From Oncomelania hupensis (lineage: Eukaryota; Mollusca; Gastropoda; Littorinimorpha; Pomatiopsidae), in NCBI GenBank assembly GCA_036898135.1, contig CM072523.1, forward strand, positions 1,521,311 through 1,585,310: a DNA stretch of 64,000 nucleotides, in the 5' to 3' direction. The notes under the pieces were generated by a model that was given only the letters and a program-made list of their open reading frames with translations, did not search any database and had not been told where the DNA came from. Made by a program: the position numbers and the translations under genes. Below are positions 45,535 to 58,500 of this stretch, piece after piece (positions within the stretch are counted from its first letter, which is position 1; the number at the start of each line of letters is the position of its first letter).

Positions 45535-48500
45535 CTGAAACAATTGACACTGACACATGACAGGTTTTGTGGAGACTAAACTGGATACAAATGACACTGT
45601 TGGGAAACAAGAGGTGTAAGACATTACAAAGGTCTAAAATAACATGCACAACACATTTCTGAAATAACAGGCACAAGGCATTACACACTTCTGATGTGAA
45701 ACAACACACCTGCATGATTCATCAATGATAAATTCTACTTCAAACTGAATTACATTTTCTAAATCAATGCCATGTATAGTGAAAACAGATAGCAAATAAT
45801 AAAAAAATAATCACTAAATACAAAATTACAAAACAAGCGATATGCTATGTCTGATACAGAAGGATGTGGTGACACTGTGTAGCTTAGTCTATGATTTGTT
45901 TCCAAATAAGAAACTGATATGTGAATGCATTATTCTATGCTAGGCACTGTCCAACCAGCTACTGCCATTTTAACAATTATTATTAATCTGTACGATTGTT
46001 ACCTAGAGCCTACAGCTTGACATGGCAACACATTTTCTGTTCTGTACACGCACACAGACACCCAAAAAAGCGAACAGAGGCACAGACACACAAGAGTTTC
46101 CGACGCACATACACATTACACACAGATACTGACCAGGGTCAGTCAACACCTCTTTGGCAGAGGCTATATCCATAAACTTTTTCTGCGCTGACTGTTTCTC
46201 CTCCTCTGTCTCAAACTTGTCTGGATGCCACTGTTGAGCCAGCTTGCGGTAAGCCTTTAAGATTTCTTTCTTCTTGGCCGTTCTGTCAACACACAATAAA
46301 ATATACAAGTCAAGCGGGTGCCTCCGGTGGCTGAAGTTAGACCCTGTTTGGCACAGCACCTTGAGCAGCTCCAGGACTGGAGAAGATGTAAATAACAACA
46401 ATGAAATAAATAATGTATATTTCTATAAACACATATCTGCTGTGAGACATGTGTTTATAGAAATATACATTATTTATTTCATTGTTGTCACAGCATATCT
46501 ATGTTGTCACAGGATACCTACAACGAAGAATACAAAGCATGGAGATGAGGTGCTACAGAAGACTTCTGGGCATTTCCTATACTCAGCATATCACCAATGA
46601 GGAAGTCCAATAGACCATCACACAAGCCATTGGACAACATAACATGCTCACAACGGTGAAGAAATGGAAACTTTGATGGTATGGCCACGTCACCAGAGCA
46701 TCAGGTCTTGCAAAGACCATCCTGCAAGGCACAGTGCAAAAAGGCAGAAGAAGAGGGAGACAGAAAAAGAGGTGGGAGGACAACATTCGAGAATGGACTG
46801 TCTCGACACTGAGCAAAGCCATGAGGATTGCTGAGTACAGAGAAAGATGGGCGTACGCTGGTTATACGATCTTCTGTGGTGCCCCAACGACCTTTGAGTT
46901 ACGTGATCGGATAGGATAAGATTGGGTAAAAACATAGCTTGTCTCCGTTCAAAAAGGGTAGCAACATCTTCTCAACAACGTAATCTGCCTCAGCTTACTC
47001 TAGAACTGTTAGCATGTACATGTGTTTTTATTCTGACGGCTGTTCCTGACCTTGTGGATCATTTTTCTTACCCATCATCCCCCCCCCCCTCCCCTTCATC
47101 CTTCCCCTCTGCATGCACATTGGGCATGTATACCCACATGGAGACGGCTCTACTCAACACCATATTATCATCATAATCAACACTACCGTATCGGGTAGCT
47201 TGGGGTCAAAATGTCTTGTTAACTATTCTATGAACATAATACTGAGCACCACAAATAAAGACTTCACACATATATTCATATAACAAACACTTTTAGGCCA
47301 ATTGTGTAAGATGCCCAAACATTTATTTCCTCCAAACACTACGGGACAAACCTATGATGCCCTTCATATATTTTTTCCCTCCATTTGCATATCAGGCATT
47401 TGTAAACACACACGTTCATACTCCTCTGATCTTCCTTTCTCTCAAAAAGTGGTAGCTTTTATTTCATTTTGTTTGTTTGATGACACAAGAACACAACACC
47501 AAGCTGCACAGAGCTTCTTCATTAACTCTCGACTGACAACTATTATGGCAGAAAATATTGTGTACAAATTCGAAAACCCTTGAAATCTTTCTATGTCATG
47601 CAGTCTAGTCACACAAGAGAAGGATGTGGAAGCCCTACAGTGCTTACCTTTTGACCCCCAGAATCTTGTAGTAGTCTTTCTTGTTGGCTTGCTTCTGTAA
47701 CTTCTGCGCCTTCTGCAAGCCTTCTTTTATCCTTCTGGACTCTGGGTCGATCTCTGCTGCACGCTGGTAGTCGTTGATGGCTGGAACAAACAAGGAGCCA
47801 CAATTTACGAACCAGTATCAGCCAAAGACCATGCCAAAAGTTATACTGAACAGACTAAAGAAGCAGGTTGGATAGATAATGAAAAAGGACCAGGCAGGCT
47901 TCCGGCCAGGAAAGGGAACAGTTAAACACATTTGCAACTGCGGTATCAGGATAGAACAACACCTCCAACATCAAAAGGACTTCTACCACAAATTCATTGA
48001 CTGTAAAAAGGCCTCTGACAGAGTCTGCCACAAAGGTCTGAAGCACGTCCTACAGCATTTCATTGTAGAAGAGGGCTTGGTCCAGAGAAACAAAGAGCTT
48101 TATGAGGCATGAGATCTGAGAATATTGAAATTAACTGACAACTAAGCGAGGGTCTGGGGGCCGGCGTAGGGGTTTCAGGGGGCAAAGCTGAACAATTTTT
48201 CATATTTCTGATTGAAAAAATATCACTCTCCTGACATCTGAGCTGTAAAAAGAAGCACACTGTTTTGTCAGCAATCACTTATAATCAGAATCAAACAGCT
48301 GTGCTGATGGTGGTCTGGGTGTACATTGGAACTTAAGCAGATGGCATTTTTTAGCAGTTCATATAATTGTAAAGAAATTTACTAAAATTAATAACAACTA
48401 ATGCTGAAAATGTAGAGGTTGTGAATGTCTGTCAACTGTATTTAACATTTGCTCACGAATGTACATGTAATAGAAAGGAAAGACTCCTGGTGCAAGGTTG

Positions 48501-51500
48501 GGTGAAAAAGAAAGTGTCACTGACTCCTCCACCCACTTCCCACTACAACAGTGTTGGACACTTCCTTCCTTTCCAAATCTCTCCCAACAGCTTTGGCACT
48601 TCATTTCAATTTCCCAAATGATGACAAGAAGGCATCTGTATCCCGGAACAGAAATTCTCAAAGGGTTCGTTTAAAAACATCGAAGCCGATAGCGTATCAA
48701 ATAGTAACTAAGAGCGCCGTTCTCAATTCGCTTGATATTATTCAAACCTGTTTGACGATTTGATGATAATATGCTTTGGGAACAAAAATGATCTGCTCAA
48801 GATAACGTAAAACAAAACCACCCTCCCCCCTCCACCATTTTTCTCACCAATCTCACAAACGACCCCTGAAGCTTCACAATTAATTTTTCATTAATTAACG
48901 GAGAAATCTCATGCCAGTTTATGACAACGAAGAACACTTCAATATTACAGTGGGTGTCTGTGAAGGGTGCCTAGTGTCTCCTATCCTCTCCAACCTGCTC
49001 CTCAAACACACCATGCAATAAACCGCCCTCCTTAACTTCCACACAACCGTGCGTTGTACAGCCTACGGCAACCACATTGCATTCTGTCAGCAAGTAGCCA
49101 TTTCCGGTAAAATTCGCTGCAGCTGCACAAAGATCGCTTCAGGTTGAACATCATAGGGAACTTATTCTTACAGCGCCTCATCTCCACATGCAATAATCTA
49201 CCTGATGCAGTCGTTACAGCCCCTTTAATGAACACCTTCAAGAGCGCTTGAAGAATTTGCCAACACTGCACGCTTCTGAACACCAAATATTTAACATGCC
49301 AACCCTGGCAAAACTACAAAGCAGTCAAAATATAGATTTGAGTCTGATAATTGTAGAGCCACAAACAGGCTGGAGTAGAGCCTCAAGCGACAGTCAAGTC
49401 AAGAAGAAGAAAGGTGATGTGTTACCATTTTGGAAGTCTTCGTTGGCAATGTGTGCCTCAGCTCTGTTGACTATGGCGTCTGTGTTGTGTGGCTCCATCT
49501 CTAACACCTGGTTACACCATCGTATGGCCTCCATCACTTGTCCCAACTGTCATCATAATAACATGTATTTTAGTATCCAGTTATTTGACAAGAAATAAGA
49601 CAAAAAAAAGAAAGACAAGTATACAAGAAATAACAGCGGCAGCAAAACGCGCCATGAATGGCGGAATGTGACTCGTGATAAGCTTAGATGACAAAAGAAC
49701 AGATAGACAAAGGAATAAAGAGAAAAAACACCAGAAAGACAAACATACCTTGGAATAACAGTGACAGTAAAAGCTGCGAGCGCGTACTACAAATGGATGA
49801 ATCTGTGGCTCTGTCTTGAGAATCGCGTTCGCCTTCTCCACACACTCTTCAAATTGTCCAGCATTCTTCAGGTCATTAGCCTCAGCCAGTTGCTTGGCCA
49901 GTTTCTTGACCTTCTTGTAGTGACCAAAGCACTCTTTCTGGTCAGGGTCCAGCTTCAGGCACTCGCGGATCTGCCTGCAATCATACAGTCAGATGTTTAG
50001 ATAAGAAAATTTTATCAGGGAACCCAACTGTTGCTACCAAAACATCTAAACTTCTGTGTGAGAGAGATATAATGTAGTCTCTGACAGTCAGATGTTTAGA
50101 GAAGAAGAGTTTATCAGTGAACTCAACTGTTACTATCAACATAATCTGTTTCAAAGTCCATTTATATGGAGCACAACTCCATGTCGCAGAGACATGCCTG
50201 CTGTGTAGCTTTTGATTCGTCTTTATTCGGATCGGGCCTGCATCATGGTTTTGCTTCATTTTTCACGCTAGTACACTGCACTGAGCAGAATGGAGAAAAT
50301 TGAAACACCAGTGCGGGGAACACAAGCAAACTAACGATATGTGCACATACCCCACCTCAGAAGGGGAAGTAACTACATTGCGTGTCTTTTAATCGGAATA
50401 AAACAAATAAATACATAATAAGAGGTGTCAACCCCCTAATCTTCTTGTCAGTATTTCCAGACCCGTTTGTCAGTATTTTTTTAACACTTGTCAATATTTT
50501 TTTTATCGCAAAACCCAGCTTATGACACTATAAAGTAACGACAGGCTTCCCTCTGAAAAAGCAGGCTATTTTCAGTCCTCTAAAATCACGATGAAAACCA
50601 GCTTGTTGAACACCACACTTGTTTTACTCTAAAATCACCATGATAATCAGCTTGTTGAACACAGCGACATTCAGTGAGTGCAGGAGTACTATTATGAGAC
50701 CAGAAACTGGTACAGAAGCACCGCTGGCAAAGATAAACAATCGGCAACTTCTCCTCTGTATTTTTATAAAAGCTACCGTATTTCCGTATTTAATTCACTT
50801 CGCTGGAATTAACCTTTAGGCTGTGCTGTCAACGTACATAGCATGGGGTGTTTAACGCAAGCCTAATGTGATGTATACGTACATTGTACGGGCGATAGTA
50901 TAAGGGAGGTAAAAGCGTTTATAAAATAAATCCTTGGTCATGATTGTGAAACAAAAGTTGTTTCCCTTCAACTGTAATGTTTTGGAAAGAAAAATCTTTT
51001 GGTTTAGAGGTAATTTTCAAATAAAAAGCACGTGTCGAAGCACTTGTTGCTGGCGAAATTTTCTGCCTCGTTCGTCACCATCATGGCACGCAAAACATAC
51101 ACGGCAGAAGAGGTGGCGCAAATGTTTCAGGCAGAAAACTTTGATGATGATAGTGGGGATGAAGATTTTGATGCGGGTGATGATGTTTATTTCACGGAGG
51201 CTGGAGGGAGTGATTACGATTCGGACGAAGAAGAAGATCGCCGCCTACAATCTTTAGCAGACGATGGTAGGTGAAAAAAAAAAGTAATTTTCACTAGATC
51301 TATATTAATATTATTTGCCTTTTACACAGACTATTTCTGTATTTATCAGGCTTTGATTACAGTCCATTTTGGTTCACATAATTTTTGGTAATAAATCTTA
51401 TTTCTATTTCGCAATTCTTTGCGTATGACTTCAAGAATGGGTGTGCAGTTGAGCGAGAGTGAATTTGTTTGCTCATGCCCCTAACTTTCCACCCCATAAT

Positions 51501-52494
51501 TGTACTAACCAACAATCTTACACTTTTTTGTGTCTGTTCTTCGGAATCTTTATTCAATTTCCTTTCATTTGATATATAATTTTATATATCTAGGTGTAAT
51601 AGTTTAGCAACAATGGCTTATATAATAAGGCATGTGTTTTTAATCGTAAGTCAACATTTTCTTTAGCACAGAGCAGGAAATACATGTTAGCAGGCTAAGG
51701 GTTAAATACGGTCAATCCATACTGGTTGGCACCTCTGCTTAATTAAATAATAACTTGACCGTATTTTTAGCGGGCTGACCAGACGACCGTACGCCAAGGC
51801 TAAATTGGTAGGCAAGTCTGCAGTAATCCCAAATCGCCTTGATTTTGATTATTTTGACGATCAGCAGAACTAACAGAACTGACAGACATATGATCTGTCG
51901 GTCTGTTCTGAGAGTACAGTAGATGCCAACTGTTGCTGTTCCCACCAAAAGAAAGAAAAAAAGACAAACAAAGAAGACAGGTAGGCCTACTGAAAGTCCA
52001 AAGAAACAGAAACAAACTGTACCAAAATGGAAGATAAAAAATGAGGAATAAACAGTGTAATAAAAATGTAACTGAAGAAACTAGGTCACATTTATTTTGA
52101 CTATCAGTAGGCCTTCCTGTCATCTTCGTTTATAAGAAACGACAAACGGAGAAGACAGGTAGGCCTAGTGATAGTAGAAACACTGTACAGTGTTAGCAAC
52201 TTTGGTGTCTTCTTCACCCGTTCAGATGTTGACTTAGTTAGTTAGTCATTGTTTATAGTAACTAAGTCAACATCCAAATCACATGGGAAAATTCGAAATC
52301 TGGTGGTATTTTTCATCCCATTAAAACAGATGTAAATCTCCATTTTGTATTCTAATTGTTTTTCCCTAAGTGTGGCATGAACTTGGCGGAGTTGTTTCCC
52401 TTGCATGGAGAACTCAATAAGGGGAAACTCAAAACTGGCCGAGTGGCATTGGGTTAGGTATCGGGGGGCTGTTTGAGTGATGGATGTGCGTTTG

Positions 52495-52538
<44 letters not shown>

Positions 52539-55500
52539 GTAGATGAGACAGGTGAGAGTGTATGTTGGTACAAACAAATCGCCGCGCTTTGAGCCTGATT
52601 GATTTGGGGAAAGGCGTGTATATAGCATCCAATATTATTATTAATATTATAATCAGACTGTGATTATTGTTAGTGTTGTTATTAACAGTAGTGGTGGTGT
52701 GTATATATGTGCGTGCATGAGTGTATGCCTTTGTAGGAGTGGTTTTAAAAGTTTTGGTTTGTTTCGTTAACTCTTAGATAGTATAACAAACCTTCATCTT
52801 ACACATGTGTAGAAAAATCTCTAGGTTGAAACATTGATTACTTACCTCTTTGTAGCTTGACTTTTTAATTATCTGCTGGATCCAGTGTGATTCTATGTAA
52901 TTTACTCTTAGAACAATAGATTTTAGTTGTCTAGTTTTAAAGGTTCCTATGCATAACCATGCTTAGTCTGCGTAAAAAAACAGTGCGTTTAATGCAGCAA
53001 GTGAGCGCCTCAGGCGCTGGCTGGAGTTAGATCCTGTTATCAGCCAGGGCCTTGAGCAGCTGCTGAACTGGAAAAGCGCTATATAAGCAGGTTGAAATAC
53101 ATAAACACGTAACTCACAGTAAAGAATCCTCCTCTTCGCCCATCTGGTAGTGAAGGAGAGACAGACGTAGATAACCGCGAGTGTTGTCAGAGGTCAGCTT
53201 GACCGTCTGTCTCAGTTCTCCTGTGGCCTTGCCCAGTTCTCCCAGTGCCACATATGACTCTGCTCGCATCTCTCGTAACTCCACATAGGACGGGCAGTTC
53301 TGAAAACACAGAAACTATTGATGCATTTGTTTACATTCTAGCTCTAAAAAAACTAGTATTTGTGAGAGCCCAGTGTCACCTACCACCCCTACTTGTACTT
53401 CTGATAACTCCCCACAAGACTAATAACAATAATAATACAATAGATTTATAGAGCGCAGTACCTCAATCCGGATGGGTTCATAGCGCTGATTAGTTCTCAC
53501 AGAAAGTATAAACCTCTCATTTCGGTTAAAATGCCAAGAAAACCATATATACGTTTGAAAAGATTGAGCCATAGTACAGTGTGCACTCATATCTCCACGT
53601 ACAAAGGACACTACTGAACACAGGCAAGTATTTGTTCATTTGTGGTTCGTTAAGAGTATGGTACTGGTGGCAGGAAGGCAGCACATATTTATAATAGTTT
53701 GCCCCATACAAGTCTGCTCACATTTCTCACAATGTAACTCTAAGTAACACTGCAGTACTAAACACACAGAACACGTAATTATGCACAATTATCCCTCTAT
53801 AGGTTTTAGCGCCAACAGTACTAAAAACACAGCACACGTACTTATGCACAATTATCCCTCTAAAGATTTTAAGCACCGACAGTACTGAAAACACAGAACG
53901 CGTAATTATGCACAATTATCCCTCTATAGCCGGTTTTAAGCGCCAACAGTACTAAAAACACAGAACACGTAATTATGCACAATTATCCCTCTATAGATTT
54001 TAAGCGCCAACAGTACTAAAAACAAAGAGGTACCGGCTATTAAAGTACATCTGAGATTGAGATCAAACTTGAGAACAAAAAAAATAAACACCTAATTCAC
54101 CATACAAGAATTCTATTTCTTGTATGGTGAATTAGGTATTTATTTTTTAATAAAAAAAAAAATCTTACATTTTTGTGTACCTACTATTTGTGAATTTCGA
54201 ATCTAAACGTCGCATATGAGCCTTCACAAGGTCATCTGCTATAGAAGTAAATGGCTTCTCTCTCTTAGAATACAGAGGCTAGCGCACACAGATAAAGTGC
54301 AGCTGAACAGAGCGTGACCAACATACTTCAATGTGAATTAACCCAGTGAGAGTGATTATGGTGCCTGTGGTAATGGGTGATGCTTGACGACTGTATCAAG
54401 AACCCTTTGGCAAGACTGACTTGTCACTTGTGTGTGCAGGCATGCATGTACATGAGTATATACACAAATGACAAGGGCACCTACCTCAATAACAGGCCCC
54501 AGAATGTTGACCACATTTTGATAGTCTCCATTGTGGAACGATTCACGCGCCTGTTCTATATGGTATCGTAGGGGATCAATCAGGCGAGACTTGTCAAGCG
54601 CCTCTGCATTGCCTGGTTCATCTCTAACCTACAAACAGACAGGATGCACAAATGCAGAACAGCTCTTCTTCCAGTAATAGCCAGGGTCACGGTTTTGACT
54701 GTTACTAAACTAGGAGTGGCTGCATTAGCTCAATGCATTGGAACCCCAGAGGGCAGGGTCTTGAAAATTGTTCATTGTAACAAAACAAACCATGATGGAT
54801 TAACTCTTAGCGTCCTATAAGGTTTTCTGTACATTTGCGCCTATATCCTGTAAGGATTTCAAGTTTATTGTAATAAATTGGGTTATGAATTTGAAAAAAT
54901 TGCAAAAAATTTATTTATTGTCACATTAACTTCATATTTTAGGATATATATGTTTACAAAATGGTTATTCTATGTACCCAAAGAACCATTTTGACTTTAG
55001 TACTATTTTTACCTGTTGGAATCTTGTAATTAATTCATAATTACAGGTATTTTATGGACTATGTTAATAAAACAACAACAAGACAGTGTGGATTGCATGT
55101 GAATGTGTGCACAGTCAGTCAACACAGACAAGAAAACTCACTCTGGTTGTCTACACCAAGTCCTTGTGCTCTTTCAGCAATAAGCTCATCAATAAGGTTA
55201 CCAAACTCACTATTACTGTCGGAGCTATCCCCTGCCATCATGGCCGAAAATTTCGCAAACTCAAACCTCAAACAAAATCGTTAAAAAAGTACACAAAACC
55301 ACGTCAAACTTGTGAAAACGATAGCGGAAAACACACGGGAACCTTTCCAGAAGTTGACTAAACCTTCTCTCACGCACTTGAGAGTTCCTATTTCCTGTGA
55401 TTTCATGACTAAAAGGTGCACTAACGAGGCGCGCATTACCGTGCTTCAGGATTACGGGCGAGGCGCGCATTACTGCGCTTTAGGACGCTAAGAGTTAAGG

Positions 55501-58500
55501 CATAAATAAAAGGACTTTAGTAGATTGTACATCACACAGTGGATGACCACAGAGCATACAGTAATAGAAGTACTTTGCAGTAGCAGTAGTAGGAGTAGTA
55601 GTAGTAACAATAATGTTACTGTTTCCATGACATAGCATGACATGTTAAACATGAACTCACCACTATCAGAAAGTCGTCTTGTGCTTCCTGCAGGTTGCCC
55701 TGTTTCATCAGTACGTTGGCTCTCTGCATGCGAGCCTGCAACCACACATCGTCATGTTCTTCATTTACTTTCTTATTTTTTTGTTTTTATATAGCGCTTT
55801 TCCAGTTCAAGAGCTGCTCAAGGCGCTGGTCGATACCAAATTTAACTCAAGCCGCCCACTTGCTGCCTTGGTGGCACCCTCTGGCTGCCCAATCCTGTGC
55901 TATGGGGATGGGGGAGAAGAGACCTAGTGCTGGCTGATGTATTTATGTTGTTGGCACTCACCCGTCTAGGACAGAAGCATCAGGATTTGTCAAGTCAGAG
56001 CGATGGAATGCCTGCGTGCACAGACTAGACCTTGGTTTACACTCTTATCCCCCCAAAAATGTACAATTTACAATTATTTGGTTACAAACATCATTTATTA
56101 ACCTTTTTTTAAAAATGAAATTGAGGTTATCAATCACACACAACACATTATTAATTTACACTTCTTTAATGGTTTCCACCTCTTGTTTGCCTAACTACCC
56201 ATTACTTTTATAGCACTTTTTGAACTGCAGGCGCAGGGCGAACCAGGATGTAACTGCAGGCACAGGGCGAACCAGGATGTAACTCCAGCAGTCCAAGGTG
56301 CACACTCGCTGCCCTAGGAGCACCCTCTGCCTCCTAGACAACTGAGCGCAATCCAATGACGTGGTGTACTGCCCGCACAAACGAGGGAGCTCTCATCTTT
56401 TAGCATTTGCTTTTTTAATTGGCTTTACTTACAGCACTGAAGTCAGGACGGAGTTCTAGGACTTTGTTGAGGTCAGGCAGAGCTGAGCGCGACTTGCCCA
56501 TGGCCAGGTAGACTGTGGCTCGACGAAAATACGTCATGTAGTTGTGCGGGTCGCCGTCTGGACACGCACAATTATTCATAATTATCCACAAAATCTGCCA
56601 TGCAGCTGTCTGGGTCGCCATCAATACATGAACAATTTAAATAACGATAAATAAACAAACATTCAGACCAGTTAAAAGCCCATGGGGAACATGTGGGGTC
56701 CCAAAGGTTGGCCTGACCTTTTTGGCAAAATAAGCTACTATCACTGACATCAGTTGTCAGTTCCTACACTCCGCATCAGATCTGTGCTTTCTTCCACCAC
56801 TGTGTCAGCCAGAACTCGTATCCAAAAGCATGAATTTGGGCTTCTGGCATTGCTGCATGCATCCATGAAAGCCTTTTAGTTTTACTATGTGGCAAAGCTT
56901 AGATTTCAGTTTTGCAGGCAAAAAAAAAGGAAGTAACCCTTGCTCTCTCTCAGCATTTGTGATTTTGTTTTCTACGTTTGATTCGAAAAAATGTTTGTGT
57001 GATTTGATGCATTAATCAATGAATGAGATGAAGAGAAGAGGATTCCGCTTTTTTGTGTGGACATTTTGAAGCAGGATGCCACTGAACTACGACTACAGAA
57101 CTAAACTGAGGATAAGAATAGTTTTATGATTGAAGATGGGAAGTTGCCTGTCAACTGTAGGGGATGAGGGGCAAATAGTCCCATTACCGTCTGAACAATT
57201 TTACATTAAACTTCACCTCCACCCGGCACCAGTACTGGCGAAAAGCGTATACTTTCATGTAAACTAGATAAGATCTTACTTGTAAGGAAATGATAATCGG
57301 TCAGTAAAGGGTTACGGAAGAAAACACTACTCACTAGTAATTTTGCCAGTCAGTAAACACTTAGTAAGTAATCTTGTCATTAAAACTAAAAGGTTAAATC
57401 CATACTATTACTAGTAAGTAATTTTTTCAGTAAAACTAAAAGGTTTAAGTTAATACTTACTAATACTAGTAAGTAATTCTGTTAGTAAAAGGTTAAAACA
57501 ACTTACCAACTGCAGCATGGTAGTGAGACAAGGCATCTGCAAGTTGACCGGCTGCCAGAAGCTTTTTCCCCATCTCCAGATGCTGCTCAACTTCACTCTG
57601 GCCAGCACCAACAGCAGCTTTACCACACAAGAAAACATTCCACTGAATCATCAAGCTTCTTCATGACACAAGAAAACATTCCACTGAATCATCAAGCTTC
57701 TTCATGACACAACAAAACATTCCACTGAATCATCAAGCTTCTTCATGACACAAGAAAACATTTCACTGAATCATCAAGCTTCTTCATGACACAACAAAAC
57801 ATTCCACTGAATCATCAAGTTTCTCCATGACACAACAAAATATTCCACTGAATTATCAAGCTTCTTCATGAAACGACAAAACATTCCACTAAATCATCAA
57901 GCCTCTTCATCATCATGACATGACAAAGCATTCAACTGAATCATCAACTGATCAAGCTTCTTCATGACATGACAAAACATTTTAAAACTGAATCATTTAG
58001 TTTCTTCATGACACGACAAAGCATTTAATTTTTAATTGAACATCTTATTCTTGAAGTTTACTACTGATTTCATGATTGGTAGTGAATATTCTGTAGCCTA
58101 TTATTATTATTACAGTAATACTAGTACAGTGGAGTCCACCTATAACGAACCTTGGAATAACGAACACCCGCGATTAGCGTACTACCATCCATTTCCCGAC
58201 ACACTCCCTTCTTTGTCTTACTATTTAATCCCTTCCTATAACGAACAAATCCAGCTAGGCAAATAACGAATCTCCGCTTGTAACGAACCCGTTGTGTATT
58301 CCCTTGGCCTACTTTGCCTCAATTGGCTCATCGCCAATAACGAACAGCAGCAGAAGCGTGCCAGTTCGTACATAGGTCAACCAGGCCTTGAAGTCATAAC
58401 TGTCATTGGCTGCTATAAATAGCCTGGAATGAAGTCATTGTTGATAAACTTCGTAGGCCTAGATCGATCTACGTACTGTATGCTGTGATGTGTACTCATC

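Noticed and set aside
53245..53451. Plus-strand ORFs over DNAJC3 exons (also 49761, 54377, 55054)
   Set aside because: Antisense shadows of real minus-strand exons or intron sequence.
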